Of a stretch of 64,000 bases of DNA, positions 41,871 to 51,666 are shown piece after piece; positions within the stretch are counted from its first letter, which is position 1; every line of letters starts with the position of its first letter. The DNA lies in assembly GCF_025144335.1 (NCBI RefSeq), contig NZ_CP083539.1:2791501-2855500 (forward strand), given 5' to 3'. The DNA comes from Jannaschia sp. W003. GTDB lineage: Bacteria > Pseudomonadota > Alphaproteobacteria > Rhodobacterales > Rhodobacteraceae. Position numbers and translations under genes: made by a program. The notes below the pieces were generated by a model. It was not told where the DNA came from and ran no database searches. It saw only the letters and a list, made by a program, of their open reading frames with translations.

Positions 41871-41924
41871 GCGCCTCCGGTCCAGGGGACGGCCGGAGGC
41901 GCGCCGGGGCCGAACGCGGCCCCG
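41871..41924 (-). terminator. Double hairpin downstream of the fasciclin gene
   Basis: Two stems in tandem on the 3' side of the minus-strand fasciclin gene: GCGCCTCCGG/CCGGAGGCGC (41871-41902) and CGGGGCCG/CGGCCCCG with an AACG loop (41905-41924). They are probable terminators separating it from the DUF2235 gene. Confidence 0.65.
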
Positions 41925-41959
41925 TCACCGCCCGGCCGGAGCCGGGCGGATGGGTCGGA

Positions 41960-42517
41960 TCACTGCTTCGGCAGAAGCACGCGGTCGATCACGTGGATCA
42001 CGCCGTTCGACTGGTCGACGTCGGCGATCTCGACGTTGGCGACCCGGCCGTTCTCGTCGGTGAGCATGATCCGGTTGCCGTCGCGGCTGGCGTTCAGCGT
42101 GCAGCCGCCCAGCGTCTCCACGGGGTGCGAGCCGCCGCTCGAGGCGATCATGCCGGCGATGGCGTCGGCCATGACCTCGCCCGACACCACGTGGCAGGTC
42201 AGCACCTGCTGCAGGAACGCCTTGTTCTCGGGCTTGAGCATATCGTTGAGATCCGCGTCGCGGATGCGCTCGAAGGCGGCGTTCGTCGGCGCGAACACCG
42301 TGAAGGGGCCGGGGCCGCTGAGCGTGTCCACGAGGTCGGCGGCCTGCACCGCGGCGACCAGCGTGGTGTTGATCGGCGAGTTCACCGCGTTCTCGACGAT
42401 GGTCTTGTCGGCGAACATCTCGGCGCCGCCCACGGTGGGGTTCTGCATCTGGGCCGAGGCGGCGGTGGCGACGAGGGCGGTGGCGGCGGCGGCGAGGCCG
42501 GCGAGGGTGGTGTTCAT
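41960..42517 (-). CDS. Secreted fasciclin-domain protein
   Basis: The 185-residue protein has a signal peptide (MNTTLAGLAAAATALVATAASAQ) and one FAS1 domain covering most of the rest: TIVENAVNSPINTTLVAAVQAADLV, GPGPFTVFAPTNAAFERI, LTCHVVSGEVMA and the terminal NGVIHVIDRVLLP. FAS1 domains mediate adhesion or surface contacts. It stands 121 bases downstream of a sigma/anti-sigma pair on the same strand; fasciclin proteins are known outputs of the SigK/RskA type of circuit. GGAGGAGA precedes the chosen ATG; the longer in-frame start lacks a signal peptide. Confidence 0.88.
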   Translation of the reverse strand: MNTTLAGLAAAATALVATAASAQMQNPTVGGAEMFADKTIVENAVNSPINTTLVAAVQAADLVDTLSGPGPFTVFAPTNAAFERIRDADLNDMLKPENKAFLQQVLTCHVVSGEVMADAIAGMIASSGGSHPVETLGGCTLNASRDGNRIMLTDENGRVANVEIADVDQSNGVIHVIDRVLLPKQ

Positions 42518-42638
42518 GGGGGTCTCCTCCGTTGGATCGACCGGCGCGTCCTCCGCCGGTTCAGTCGCAGTCACGAAGCGAGATCGCGCAGGTTGCGCAC
42601 GGGAGACGAAAAAGCGCATGCGCGCTCGCGCATCGCGG

Positions 42639-43316
42639 TCACAGCTGCGTGACCGTCCCCAGCGCCAGCACCGCGCCCGTGGGCGCCCCGGTGGGCGAGC
42701 CGCCCGGCGGCTCCTCGCTCGCCGCCAGCACCGCGCCCGGGGTCAGCGCCCCCGGCACCGCGGCGCGCAGCGTGCCGTCCCCGCCCACCACGCCGAGCGA
42801 GACCGGCGCCGCGCCGCCCGCGATCAGCCAGATCTCCAGGTCCCGTCCCTCGGGCGCCGCGCCGCGCGCGAGCACGACCTCCAGCCGCCGCCCGTCGGCG
42901 CGCGCCTCGAGGGCGAGCGAGCCATCCTCGGCGGCGAGGCTCGCGGCGTGCGTGGGCACGAAGGGCACGGGCGCCGGCTCCGCGAAGAAGAACGCCGCCA
43001 AGAGTACGGCCGCCGCGGCAGGCGCGCCCAAGAGTGCCGCCAGTCCCCAGGGCGCGCGGCGGCGGGCGCGGGCCTCCTCGGGGAACACCGCGGCCTCGAC
43101 CCGGCGCCGCAGGGCGCGGGGGGGCGCCGCCTCGGGCGCCTCCGCCACCGGCAGCAGCGCCTCCTCCCAGGCCGCCCGCTCCGCGCGCAGCGCGGGCTCC
43201 GCGGCGAGGCGGTCCTCGACCGCGCGCGCGACGGCCGGCTCCAGCAGGCCCAGCACGTACTCGCCCACGAGCGCGCGGTCGTCGTCGGAGGGGCGGGGGG
43301 GCACGGCGGCGCTCAT
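42639..43316 (-). CDS. Anti-sigma factor, RskA-like transmembrane protein
   Basis: The 225-residue single-pass protein has a cytoplasmic N-terminal zinc-free anti-sigma region (about 1-95, DDRALVGEYVLGLLEPAVARAVEDRLAAEPALRAE), a transmembrane helix at about 100-118 (GLAALLGAPAAAAVLLAAFFF), and a periplasmic C-terminal domain resembling RskA (GRDLEIWLIAGGAAPVSLGVV). It holds the adjacent ECF sigma factor inactive until a signal triggers release. Its start overlaps the sigma stop (ATGA). Confidence 0.87.
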   Translation of the reverse strand: MSAAVPPRPSDDDRALVGEYVLGLLEPAVARAVEDRLAAEPALRAERAAWEEALLPVAEAPEAAPPRALRRRVEAAVFPEEARARRRAPWGLAALLGAPAAAAVLLAAFFFAEPAPVPFVPTHAASLAAEDGSLALEARADGRRLEVVLARGAAPEGRDLEIWLIAGGAAPVSLGVVGGDGTLRAAVPGALTPGAVLAASEEPPGGSPTGAPTGAVLALGTVTQL

Positions 43317-43873
43317 TGCTCCAGGCACTCCCTCAGGGCGATCAGGCTGCGCCGCAGCCACGACCGCATGGTGTTGAGCGGCACCCCGAAGCGCGCCGCC
43401 AGCTCGGCGTAGGTCTCGCCCTCCAGATAGGCGCGCCGCACCGCCTCGCCGCGCTTCTCCTCGAGCTGCCCAAGGCACTCCACCACCCGCGCCGCCTCGC
43501 CGCGCGCCACGGCGGCGTCCTCTGCGCCGGGGCGCCCGTCGGCCAGGGCCGCCTCGTCGGGCATCTCGCCGCGCGCGCCGCCGCGCTCGCCGCGGGCGCG
43601 GGCCGCGCGCAAGCGGTCGATGCAGTGATTGCGCGCGACGGCCGCCATCCAGGTGATCGGGCTCAGGCCGTTGGCCGCATACCGCCCCGCCCCGCGCCAG
43701 ACCTTGGCATAGACCTCCTGCAGCGCGTCCTCGGCCTCGGCGCGGTCGTGGAGGAGGCGCAGGCAGATGCCGAACATCTTGGCCGACGTGGCGTCGTAGA
43801 GCGGGCCGAACGCCCGGCGGTCGCCGAGCGCGGCGCGCGCGAGCCAGCCTTCGATGTCCTCCCGCGTCGCCAT
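43313..43873 (-). CDS. ECF RNA polymerase sigma factor (SigK-like)
   Basis: The 186-residue sigma-70 family protein has region 2 (RRAFGPLYDATSAKMFGICLRLLHDRAEAEDALQEVYAKVWRGA split across residues 18-65, with ITWMAAVARNHCIDRLR) and region 4 (EAVRRAYLEGETYAELAARFGVPLNTMRSWLRRSLIALRECLE as a helix-turn-helix). Regions 1 and 3 are absent, as in ECF factors. It is translationally coupled to the anti-sigma gene; the fasciclin gene downstream is the likely target. I chose the ATG at 43873 because the upstream extension covers the promoter region shared with cobS. Confidence 0.9.
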   Translation of the reverse strand: MATREDIEGWLARAALGDRRAFGPLYDATSAKMFGICLRLLHDRAEAEDALQEVYAKVWRGAGRYAANGLSPITWMAAVARNHCIDRLRAARARGERGGARGEMPDEAALADGRPGAEDAAVARGEAARVVECLGQLEEKRGEAVRRAYLEGETYAELAARFGVPLNTMRSWLRRSLIALRECLEQ

Positions 43874-44004
43874 GCCGCGCTCCGTGTCCGCCCCGCCCTC
43901 CCGTCTAGCGGCCGCCCGCCATCGCGTCCCCTCCGCCCCGGCGTTGCCCTTGAACCTGCGGCCTTTATGTTGCACCCGCACGGGCGGCATCGAGGAGACG
44001 GCAC

Positions 44005-44991
44005 ATGGCGGACGGCGGCATCATCATGGACGCGGAACCCACGCGCGACGTGTCCGTCCGCGAGACGTTCGGCATCGACAGCGACCTCGTGGTCAAGGGC
44101 TTCGAGGAGCCCTCGGAGCGCACGCCCGCGATCGACCCGACCTACCGCTTCGACCACGACACCACGCTGGCGATCCTTGCGGGCTTCGGCTGGAACCGCC
44201 GGGTGATGATCCAGGGCTACCACGGCACCGGCAAGTCGACCCACATCGAGCAGGTCGCCGCCCGCCTCAACTGGCCCTGCGTGCGCGTGAACCTCGACAG
44301 CCACATCTCCCGCATCGACCTGATCGGCAAGGACGCCATCAAGCTGCGCGACGGCGTGCAGGTCACCGAGTTCCACGAGGGCATCCTGCCCTGGGCGCTG
44401 CGCAACCCCGTCGCCATCGTGTTCGACGAGTACGACGCCGGCCGCGCCGACGTGATGTTCGTGATCCAGCGCGTCCTGGAGCACGACGGCAAGCTGACGC
44501 TGATGGACCAGAACGCCATCATCACGCCGCACCCGTCGTTCCGCCTGTTCGCCACCGCCAACACGGTCGGCCTCGGCGACACCACGGGCCTCTACCACGG
44601 CACCCAGCAGATCAACCAGGCGCAGATGGACCGCTGGTCAATGGTGGCGACGCTCAACTACCTGCCCCAGGCCGCCGAGTGCGAGATCGTGCTCGCCAAG
44701 AACCCCGAGTGGCAGACCGCCGAGGGCCGGAAGACCGTGAGCCGCATGGTCGCCGTGGCCGACCTGACGCGGACCGCCTTCATGGCGGGCGACCTGTCCA
44801 CGGTCATGAGCCCCCGCACCGTGATCGCCTGGGCCCAGAACGCGACCATCTTCCGGGACGTGGGCTACGCGTTCCGCCTCACGTTCCTGAACAAGTGCGA
44901 CGAGCTGGAGCGCGAGACCGTGGCCGAGTTCTACCAGCGCTGCTTTGGCGAGGAGCTGCCCGAGAGCGCCGCGAGCACCGCGCTGGCCTGA
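44005..44991 (+). CDS. cobS: Cobaltochelatase subunit CobS
   Basis: AAA+ ATPase subunit of the aerobic CobNST cobaltochelatase, which inserts Co2+ into hydrogenobyrinate a,c-diamide. The 328-residue product has Walker [15 protein letters not shown] near residues 71-84, Walker [12 protein letters not shown] and [13 protein letters not shown]. Length and start match the family. Divergent from the sigma gene. Its partner cobT is 1 kb downstream, separated by an opposing gene. Confidence 0.95.
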   Translation: MADGGIIMDAEPTRDVSVRETFGIDSDLVVKGFEEPSERTPAIDPTYRFDHDTTLAILAGFGWNRRVMIQGYHGTGKSTHIEQVAARLNWPCVRVNLDSHISRIDLIGKDAIKLRDGVQVTEFHEGILPWALRNPVAIVFDEYDAGRADVMFVIQRVLEHDGKLTLMDQNAIITPHPSFRLFATANTVGLGDTTGLYHGTQQINQAQMDRWSMVATLNYLPQAAECEIVLAKNPEWQTAEGRKTVSRMVAVADLTRTAFMAGDLSTVMSPRTVIAWAQNATIFRDVGYAFRLTFLNKCDELERETVAEFYQRCFGEELPESAASTALA

Positions 44992-45030
44992 GCGCCGCGC
45001 CGACCGGACACCGATCCGCCGACCGTGAAC

Positions 45031-45060
45031 GGGCCCCGCACGCCATGCGCGCGGGGCCTT
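45031..45060. terminator. Bidirectional hairpin between cobS and an opposing gene
   Basis: Stem GGCCCCGC/GCGGGGCC at 45032-45039 and 45051-45058 around an 11-base loop, followed by TT. It lies in the 73-bp gap between the convergent cobS and the Met/His-rich protein gene. Confidence 0.7.
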
Positions 45061-45064
45061 CGCG

Positions 45065-45883
45065 TCACCGCGACTGGCGGCCGAGCTGCTCCACGAACTG
45101 CTGCGGGCTCATGCCCTCGGGCAGCACGATGATCGTGGCGCCGCCCATCGCCTCGCCCCGCATCGGCGCATCGCCGCCGCCCGACCCGTCGAGCATCCGG
45201 CGCGTGGCCTCGGCCTGCTGCGCGGCGCGCGCCTCGGCGGCGCGGCGCATCCGGGCCTGGTCGCGCTGCTCGCGGCGGGTCTGCCGGCTCTCGGCGCGCT
45301 CGCGCATCCGGCCCATGTCGGCCCGCGCGCGGGTCATCGCCGCCACGTAGCCCTGCCGGTAGCCCTGCTCGAACATCTCGCGCGCGAACTCCTCCATGTC
45401 GAAGCCGTCCATGCCACCGTGCATCATCCCGTGCATCTCGCCGTGCATCCCGCCGGACGCCATGTCGTCCGGGGCCATCCCGTCGGCCTCGCCGGTGGCG
45501 TCCCCGGCCATCCGGCGTCCGGCCCCGTCCCCCGCGTCGGTCTCGCCCATCGTGGGCGCGTCGGCCTCGCGGATCGTCCCTGCGGTCTCGCGCGCCTCCT
45601 CCGTGTCGGTGGCGCCGGTGGTCGGCCCGTCGGCGCGCTCGATCTGGCGGGCCAGCGAGGGGTCGTTCGCGCCCGGCGCCGCGTCCTCGGCGGTGCCGTT
45701 GCCGAACACCACCGAGCCGTCGGCTCCGCGGCGCACGATCGAGACACGGGGGCGCGACACGTCCTCCCAGCGCATCTCGCCCGCGGTGGAGCCGTCGGTG
45801 GCGGCGGTGTGCTGCTCGGCCACGGCCGGCGCGGCGAGCGCGGTGGCGGCGACGCCGGCGAGAAGGATGCGAAGTGCGTTCAT
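45065..45883 (-). CDS. Exported Met/His-rich protein, unknown function
   Basis: The 272-residue protein has a clear signal peptide ([22 protein letters not shown]). The mature part is acidic and disordered-looking to about residue 135. A Met/His/Gly cluster follows ([20 protein letters not shown]), then [19 protein letters not shown] and a long Arg/Glu/Ala helix. The tail [22 protein letters not shown] looks folded. The cluster resembles periplasmic copper- or nickel/cobalt-binding stretches, but no family was recognised. It lies head-on against cobS and divergent from cobT. Confidence 0.7.
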   Translation of the reverse strand: MNALRILLAGVAATALAAPAVAEQHTAATDGSTAGEMRWEDVSRPRVSIVRRGADGSVVFGNGTAEDAAPGANDPSLARQIERADGPTTGATDTEEARETAGTIREADAPTMGETDAGDGAGRRMAGDATGEADGMAPDDMASGGMHGEMHGMMHGGMDGFDMEEFAREMFEQGYRQGYVAAMTRARADMGRMRERAESRQTRREQRDQARMRRAAEARAAQQAEATRRMLDGSGGGDAPMRGEAMGGATIIVLPEGMSPQQFVEQLGRQSR

Positions 45884-46015
45884 GGTGTCTCTCCCTGGGG
45901 TTTTCCGATGCGCCGCAAGCCCTTGGCCCGCCAGCGCGCACCCACCCAACCCCCTGTTCCCGCGATGGTTTCGCGCCGCATTGCGCTCCGCCCGCCCGCG
46001 GCTACATACGGGGGC

Positions 46016-47902
46016 ATGAGCAAGCCCACCGCGAAGCAGCCCGACAACCCGGCCGATCCGTTCAAGAAGGCGCTGGCCGAGGCCACGAAGGTGCTGGCCG
46101 ACGACCGCGAGTTGGGCGTCAGCTTCTCGGTCGACCCGCCGGGGCGGACCGACGAGGCCGTGCGCCTGCCGCAGGTGACGCGCCGCATGACCCGCGACGA
46201 GGTGATGCTCGCCCGCGGCACCGCCGACGCCTTCGCCCTGCGCCACCGCCACCACGACGCGGGCGTCAACGCGCGCTACCTGCCCCAGGGGAACATGGCG
46301 CGCGAGCTCTACGATGCCATGGAGACCGCCCGCTGCGAGGCCGCCGGCGCGGGCCAGATGCCCGGCACCGCGGGCAACATCAACCACAAGATCGGCACCG
46401 AGGCCCGGCGCAAGGGCTACGGCGACATCGCCGACAAGGCGCAGGCCCCGCTCGCCGCCGCCGCCGGCTACTGGCTGCGGCAGAAGGCCACCGGGCGCCC
46501 CCTGCCCGCCGACGCCCAGAACGTGCTCGACCTATGGTCGGGCTTCATCGAGGAGAGCGTCGGGGACCGCGCGGACGCCGTGGGCGACGTGCTCTCGGAC
46601 CAGGCCGCCTTCGCGCGCCTCGCCCGCCAGCTCATCGACGACCTCGGCTACGGCGACCAGCTCGGCGACGACCCGGACGCGGACGACGACTCCGAGGACG
46701 AGGAGGGCCAGAGCGAGGAGGAAGAGCAGGAGCCCGACAGCACCGGCGAGGACGACGACGACGAGCAGGCCGACGCCTCGCCCGAGAACGCCCAGGAGGA
46801 GCAGCAGGACCCCTCCCAGGCCGACGTCTCGATGGACGACATGGCCGACCAGGAGACCGGCGAGGAGGCCGAGCAGGACGCCGACCCCACCGCCGAGCCG
46901 CCCGCCCCCGCGCCCGTCTCGGATGCCGACCCCGACTACCGCGTGTTCTCGGATGCCCACGACGAGGTGGTGCAGGCCGCCGACCTGGCCGAGCCCGCCG
47001 AGCTGGAGCGCCTGCGCGCCTATCTCGACCAGCAGCTCGAGCCCCTGAAGGGCGCGGTCAGCCGCCTCGCCAACCGCCTCCAGCGGCGTCTCCAGGCGCA
47101 GCAGAACCGTTCCTGGGAGTTCGACCTCGAGGAGGGCATCCTGGATGCGGGCCGCCTCGCCCGCGTCGTCGCCAACCCCACCACGCCGCTCAGCTTCAAG
47201 ATGGAGCGCGACACCGAGTTCCGCGACACCGTGGTCACGCTGCTGCTCGACAACTCCGGCTCCATGCGCGGGCGCCCCATCTCGATCGCCGCGATCTGCG
47301 CCGACGTGCTGGCCCGCACCCTGGAGCGCTGCGGCGTGAAGGTGGAGATCCTGGGCTTCACCACCCGCGCCTGGAAGGGCGGGCAGAGCCGCGAGCAGTG
47401 GCTGAAGGACGGGCGCCCGGCCCAGCCCGGCCGCCTCAACGACCTGCGCCACATCGTCTACAAGTCCGCCGACGCGCCTTGGCGGCGGGTCCGCCCGAAC
47501 CTCGGGCTGATGATGAAGGAGGGGCTGCTGAAGGAGAACATCGACGGCGAAGCCCTCGAATGGGCGCACCGCCGCATGGTCGGCCGCCCCGAGGCGCGCA
47601 AGATCCTGATGGTCATCTCCGACGGCGCCCCCGTGGACGACAGCACCCTGTCGGTGAACCCGGCCAACTACCTCGAGAAGCACCTGCGCGACGTGATCGC
47701 CATGGTGGAGCGCCGCCGCGCGGTGGAGCTGCTGGCCATCGGCATCGGCCACGACGTGACCCGCTACTACGGCCGCGCGGTCACCATCACCGACGTGGAC
47801 CAGCTGGCGGGCGCCATGACCGAGCAGCTCGCCGCCCTGTTCGACGCCGACCCCAAGAAGCGCGCCCGCGCCGCCGCCCGGCCCCGCCGTCGGGTTGCGT
47901 AG
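46016..47902 (+). CDS. cobT: Cobaltochelatase subunit CobT
   Basis: Large ring subunit of the CobNST cobaltochelatase. The 628-residue product has the family N-terminal domain ([23 protein letters not shown], then [21 protein letters not shown]), a very acidic linker at about 215-300 rich in Asp/Glu, and a C-terminal vWA domain with the MIDAS motif [10 protein letters not shown], then [13 protein letters not shown] and [11 protein letters not shown]. The vWA/AAA+ pairing with CobS mirrors BchD/BchI. cobN is not in the window. Confidence 0.95.
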   Translation: MSKPTAKQPDNPADPFKKALAEATKVLADDRELGVSFSVDPPGRTDEAVRLPQVTRRMTRDEVMLARGTADAFALRHRHHDAGVNARYLPQGNMARELYDAMETARCEAAGAGQMPGTAGNINHKIGTEARRKGYGDIADKAQAPLAAAAGYWLRQKATGRPLPADAQNVLDLWSGFIEESVGDRADAVGDVLSDQAAFARLARQLIDDLGYGDQLGDDPDADDDSEDEEGQSEEEEQEPDSTGEDDDDEQADASPENAQEEQQDPSQADVSMDDMADQETGEEAEQDADPTAEPPAPAPVSDADPDYRVFSDAHDEVVQAADLAEPAELERLRAYLDQQLEPLKGAVSRLANRLQRRLQAQQNRSWEFDLEEGILDAGRLARVVANPTTPLSFKMERDTEFRDTVVTLLLDNSGSMRGRPISIAAICADVLARTLERCGVKVEILGFTTRAWKGGQSREQWLKDGRPAQPGRLNDLRHIVYKSADAPWRRVRPNLGLMMKEGLLKENIDGEALEWAHRRMVGRPEARKILMVISDGAPVDDSTLSVNPANYLEKHLRDVIAMVERRRAVELLAIGIGHDVTRYYGRAVTITDVDQLAGAMTEQLAALFDADPKKRARAAARPRRRVA

Positions 47903-48212
47903 GGCGGAACCGAGGCAGATCGCGCACCGCGCCCCGGCCTCGAGCCGGGGCCTCGGCCCACCACGGGCGTCCCGCTCCGCCACGGCAGCGCCGACGTCCA
48001 CCAGAGGCCCCGGATCAAGTCCGGGGCGTGCCATGTCCCGAACGGCGCACCCCGCCCCGACCCTGCATCGGGGCCTCCGCCCACCACGGGCGCACCCCTC
48101 CACGGCGAAGGCGCTCGCTCCCGCCCCGCACACCCCCTCTGCGCCCCTCCACATCGCCCTCCGCCCCCCTCGCGCGTTGACGCCCCGACGCACCGCCTCA
48201 GGGAGACGACCG
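47903..48212. repeat. 310-bp intergenic stretch, composite repeat copy 5
   Basis: No gene is seen. The best-preserved composite repeat runs 47931-48031: left hairpin GCCCCGGC...GCCGGGGC, middle CCTCGGCCCACCACGGGCG, right hairpin GGCCCCGGATCAAGTCCGGG. A second, left-half-only copy starts at 48054 (CGCCCCGACC...GGGGCCTCCGCCCACCACGG). Confidence 0.75.
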
Positions 48213-49202
48213 ATGGGCCACCTCGACGACGGACAGTGGATCCACAGCGACAGCACGAACTCCGGCGACGGCGGGCGCTTCGAGCGCAAGGCCGCCACGT
48301 TCCGCAACTGGATCACCCCGGACGGCAGCCCCGGCCCCTCGGGCGAGGGCGGCTTCGAGGCCGAGCCGGGCCGCTACCACCTCTACGTCTCCCTCGCCTG
48401 CCCCTGGGCCCACCGCGCGCTGATCTTCCGCACGATCAAGGGGCTGGAGGACGTCGTCGGCCTCTCGGTCGTCCACTGGCACATGGGCGACGACGGCTGG
48501 ACCTTCGCGGACGGAGACGGCGTCGTCCCCGACACCGTGCTGGGCAAGCGGTACCTCCGCGACGTCTACACCGAGGCCGACCCCCGCTTCACCGGCCGCG
48601 TCACCGTGCCCGTGCTTTGGGACAAGCGGCGCCACACCATCGTGTCCAACGAGAGCGCCGAGATCATCCGCATGCTCGACCACGCCTTCGACGGCTGCGG
48701 CGCCGCGCGCTCCGACCACCGCCCCGAGGCCCTGCGCGGCGAGATCGACGCCTTGAACGCGCGCATCTACGAGACCGTCAACAACGGCGTCTACAAGGCC
48801 GGCTTCGCCCGCACCCAAGCCGCCTACGAGGAGGCGGTCGAGCCCTTGTTCGAGACGCTGCGGTTCCTGGAGGACCGCCTCGCCCGCTCCCGCTACCTCG
48901 CGGGCGAGCGGATCACCGAGGCCGACTGGCGCCTCTTCACCACGCTGGTGCGCTTCGACGCGGTCTATCACGGCCACTTCAAGTGCAACCTGCGCCGGCT
49001 GGTCGACTACCCCAACCTCTGGGCCTACACCCGCGACCTCTTCGCCGTGCCCGGCGTGGTGGGGACCGTGCGCATGGACCACATCCGGCGCCACTACTAC
49101 GGCAGCCACGTAAGCATAAATCCGACCGGCATCGTCCCCGTCGGCCCCCGGATCGACTTCCGCGCCCCCCACGGCCGGGACGTGTCGCGCAACGCCGCAT
49201 GA
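48213..49202 (+). CDS. Glutathionyl-hydroquinone reductase (YqjG/PcpF type)
   Basis: The 329-residue xi-class glutathione transferase reduces glutathionyl-hydroquinones. The catalytic cysteine lies in YVSLACPWAHRALIFR (CPWAH motif), with the thioredoxin-like domain first and the helical domain from about residue 170 (IYETVNNGVYKAGFARTQAAYEEAV). The tail HYYGSHVSINPTGIVPVGP is diagnostic of this class. GGGAGACGACC precedes the ATG. Confidence 0.93.
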   Translation: MGHLDDGQWIHSDSTNSGDGGRFERKAATFRNWITPDGSPGPSGEGGFEAEPGRYHLYVSLACPWAHRALIFRTIKGLEDVVGLSVVHWHMGDDGWTFADGDGVVPDTVLGKRYLRDVYTEADPRFTGRVTVPVLWDKRRHTIVSNESAEIIRMLDHAFDGCGAARSDHRPEALRGEIDALNARIYETVNNGVYKAGFARTQAAYEEAVEPLFETLRFLEDRLARSRYLAGERITEADWRLFTTLVRFDAVYHGHFKCNLRRLVDYPNLWAYTRDLFAVPGVVGTVRMDHIRRHYYGSHVSINPTGIVPVGPRIDFRAPHGRDVSRNAA

Positions 49203-49266
49203 GCGCCCAGGTGCGGGTTGGCCTCCGCCCCCCCGCCCCCTAAGCCTCCCCCGAGGAGGCCGCCCC

Positions 49267-51045
49267 ATGACCCAGCTCCAGAGCTTCGACGTCGCCACCA
49301 GCCCCGAGACCGCCGCGCCCCGCGTGGCCGCGCTGCGCGGGTGGATGGAGGCACGCGACCTCGACGCCTTCCTCGTCCCCCGCGCCGACCGCTTCCAGGG
49401 CGAGTACGTCGCGCCTTGCGACGAGCGGCTCGCCTGGCTCACGGGCTTCACCGGATCGGCGGGCTTCGCGGTGATCCTGCGGGACCGGGCGGCGGTGTTC
49501 ACCGACGGGCGCTACACCGTGCAGGTGCGCGCCCAGACCGACGCGGCCCTCTTCGAGACCGTGCTCTGGCCCGACACGAAGCTCGCCGACTGGCTGCGAG
49601 AGGCATTGCCCGACGGTGGCCGCGTTGGCTTCGACCCCTGGCTCCACACCCCCAAGGAGCTGGAGCCCCTCGCCGCCGTCTCGAACATCGAGACCGTGCC
49701 CGTGCCCAACGGCGTCGACGCCGTCTGGACCGACCGCCCCGCCCCGCCGGCCGCGCCCGCCCGTGCCTGGCCCGAACGCCTCGCGGGGCGCCCCCACGCC
49801 GAGAAGCGCCGCGAGATCGCCGACGCCGTCGCGCGCAAGGCCCGCGCCTTCGTCACCACTCAGCCCGACGCCGTCTGCTGGCTCCTGAACCTGCGCGGCG
49901 CCGACATCGCCCGCACGCCGATCGTGCAAGCCGCCGCGATCGTCCACGCCGACGCCTCGGTGGACGTGGTCTGCGACCCAGCCAAGCTCGCCCCCGTGGC
50001 GGAGCACCTGGGCGCCGATGTGCGCGCCGTCGCGTGGGACGACCTGCCCGCCCTGCTCGCCGGTCTCGGCCCCACCGGCTACGACCCGGCCACCTGCCCC
50101 GTCGCCCTGCGCGACCTCATCCCCGAGCCGGTCGCCATGGCCGACCCCGTGGCCCTGCCCAAGGCCCGCAAGACCGCGGCCGAGATCGCCGGCACCACCG
50201 AGGCGCACCTCCGCGACGCCGCCGCCATGTGCCGCTTCCTGCGCTGGCTCGACGAGGACCGCCCCGAGGGCGCCACCGAGATCGACGTGGTGCACGCCTT
50301 AGAGGGCTTCCGCCGCGAGACCGACGCGCTCCACGACATCGCCTTCGAGACCATTGCCGGCAGCGGCCCCAACGGGGCCATCGTCCACTACCGCGTGAAC
50401 GAGGACACCGACCGCGCGCTGGACCGCGACGGCGTGCTGCTGGTCGACTCCGGCGGCCAGTACGAGGACGGGACGACCGACGTGACGCGCACGATCGCGC
50501 TCGGCACCCTGCCCGCCGAGGCCGCGCACGACGCGACCCGCGTGCTGCAGGGACTGATCGCGCTCAGCCGCGCGCGCTTCCCCCACGGCGTCGCCGGGTG
50601 CCACCTCGACGCCCTCGCCCGCGCGCCGCTCTGGGCCGAGGGGCGCGACTACGGCCACGGCACGGGCCACGGCGTGGGCGTCTTCCTCGGCGTCCACGAG
50701 GGGCCGGCGCGCATCAGCCGCGTGTCGGACGTCCCCCTCGAGGACGGCATGATCCTGTCGATCGAGCCGGGCTACTACCGCGAGGGCCACTACGGCATCC
50801 GGCTCGAGAACCTCGCCGTGGTCCGCCCCGCCCCCGAAGGCGGGCGCGAGGGCGACCGCCCCATGCTCCGCTTCGAGTGCCTGACCTGGGTGCCGCTCGA
50901 CCGCCGCCTCGTGGTCGCCGATCTGCTCGGTCCCGAGGAGCGGGCCTGGCTCGACGGCTACCACGCCGAGGTGCTCGCGAAGGTCGGCCCCCGCGTGGAC
51001 GGCGCTGACCGCGCGTGGCTGGAGCGCGCCTGCGCGCCGCTCTAG
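49267..51045 (+). CDS. pepP: Xaa-Pro aminopeptidase (M24B family)
   Basis: Cytosolic dimetal peptidase that releases N-terminal residues next to proline. The 592-residue product has the three-domain architecture of the long aminopeptidase P1 group: a first creatinase-like domain (ALRGWMEARDLDAFLVPRADRFQGEY), a second one near 170-300, and the pita-bread domain. Metal ligands are visible in LLVDSGGQYEDGTTDVTRT (two Asp), YGHGTGHGVG (His), and SIEPGYYREGHYGIRLEN (two Glu). GAGGAGG precedes the ATG. Confidence 0.93.
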   Translation: MTQLQSFDVATSPETAAPRVAALRGWMEARDLDAFLVPRADRFQGEYVAPCDERLAWLTGFTGSAGFAVILRDRAAVFTDGRYTVQVRAQTDAALFETVLWPDTKLADWLREALPDGGRVGFDPWLHTPKELEPLAAVSNIETVPVPNGVDAVWTDRPAPPAAPARAWPERLAGRPHAEKRREIADAVARKARAFVTTQPDAVCWLLNLRGADIARTPIVQAAAIVHADASVDVVCDPAKLAPVAEHLGADVRAVAWDDLPALLAGLGPTGYDPATCPVALRDLIPEPVAMADPVALPKARKTAAEIAGTTEAHLRDAAAMCRFLRWLDEDRPEGATEIDVVHALEGFRRETDALHDIAFETIAGSGPNGAIVHYRVNEDTDRALDRDGVLLVDSGGQYEDGTTDVTRTIALGTLPAEAAHDATRVLQGLIALSRARFPHGVAGCHLDALARAPLWAEGRDYGHGTGHGVGVFLGVHEGPARISRVSDVPLEDGMILSIEPGYYREGHYGIRLENLAVVRPAPEGGREGDRPMLRFECLTWVPLDRRLVVADLLGPEERAWLDGYHAEVLAKVGPRVDGADRAWLERACAPL

Positions 51046-51120
51046 CCCCCCCGATCCGCCCCGTTGCCCCCACTGCCGCGTTGCGCTTAGGGTGCGCGCT
51101 TCACGCCCGGAGGAATGCCC

Positions 51121-51462
51121 ATGGCCCGCATCGAGATCACCCCCGCCGAAGGCGCCTGGACCGTCCGCACCCCCGACGGCGTGGTGGTCGAGAGCCGCAA
51201 CGCCGTGCTCCTCCACGAGGGCGATCGCGCCCCCGTGGTCTACTTCCCGCGCGAGGACGTGGCGATGGCGCTGCTGGACCGCTCCGCCACCACCACCCGC
51301 GCCGACGGGAAGGGCGAGGCCACCTACTACTCCTACGTGGGCCAGTCCGCGCGCATCGACGACATCGCCTGGAGCTACGAGGCCCCGAGCGAGGCGGCCG
51401 CCGAGCCCATCGCCGGCTTCCTCGCCTTCTCGACCGAGAAGGCCACCGTCGAGCAGCTCTGA
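51121..51462 (+). CDS. DUF427-domain protein
   Basis: The 113-residue protein covers the whole DUF427 domain: IEITPAEGAWTVRTPDGVVVESRNAVLL, VVYFPREDVAMALLDRS, ATYYSYVG and IAGFLAFSTEKATVEQL. The function of the family is unresolved. An ATG two codons upstream (51115) overlaps the spacing from the CGGAGGA site; the 51121 ATG fits better. Confidence 0.88.
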   Translation: MARIEITPAEGAWTVRTPDGVVVESRNAVLLHEGDRAPVVYFPREDVAMALLDRSATTTRADGKGEATYYSYVGQSARIDDIAWSYEAPSEAAAEPIAGFLAFSTEKATVEQL

Positions 51463-51600
51463 GGGGCGCGGGAGGCGTTCCCGACACCACTTCCGCAACG
51501 ATTTGGGGTCAGGCTGCTTGCAGGGTCGTCCTAGCGTCAAATACGCCAGCGACGTCCAAGACACCGAAGCGCGGCGTAGAAACCCCGCCCCTCGTCTTCG

Positions 51601-51658
51601 TTTCCAAAATACCTTGGGGGAAGCGAGCACAAGCTCGCTGGGGGCAAAGCCCCCTGAC
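51601..51658. repeat. CAAAATACCT element, copy 1
   Basis: CCAAAATACCTTGGGGG followed by the hairpins AGCGAGC/GCTCGCT and GGGGGC-AAA-GCCCCC, in the 204-bp gap between convergent DUF427 and yqeY genes. Related copies are at 61556 and 63447. It looks like a terminator-associated dispersed element. Confidence 0.65.
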
Positions 51659-51666
51659 CGTCGCCC

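Noticed and set aside
43940..43975. TTGCCC...TTATGT as a promoter for cobS
   Set aside because: The 15-base spacing and weak -35 match make it no better than chance.
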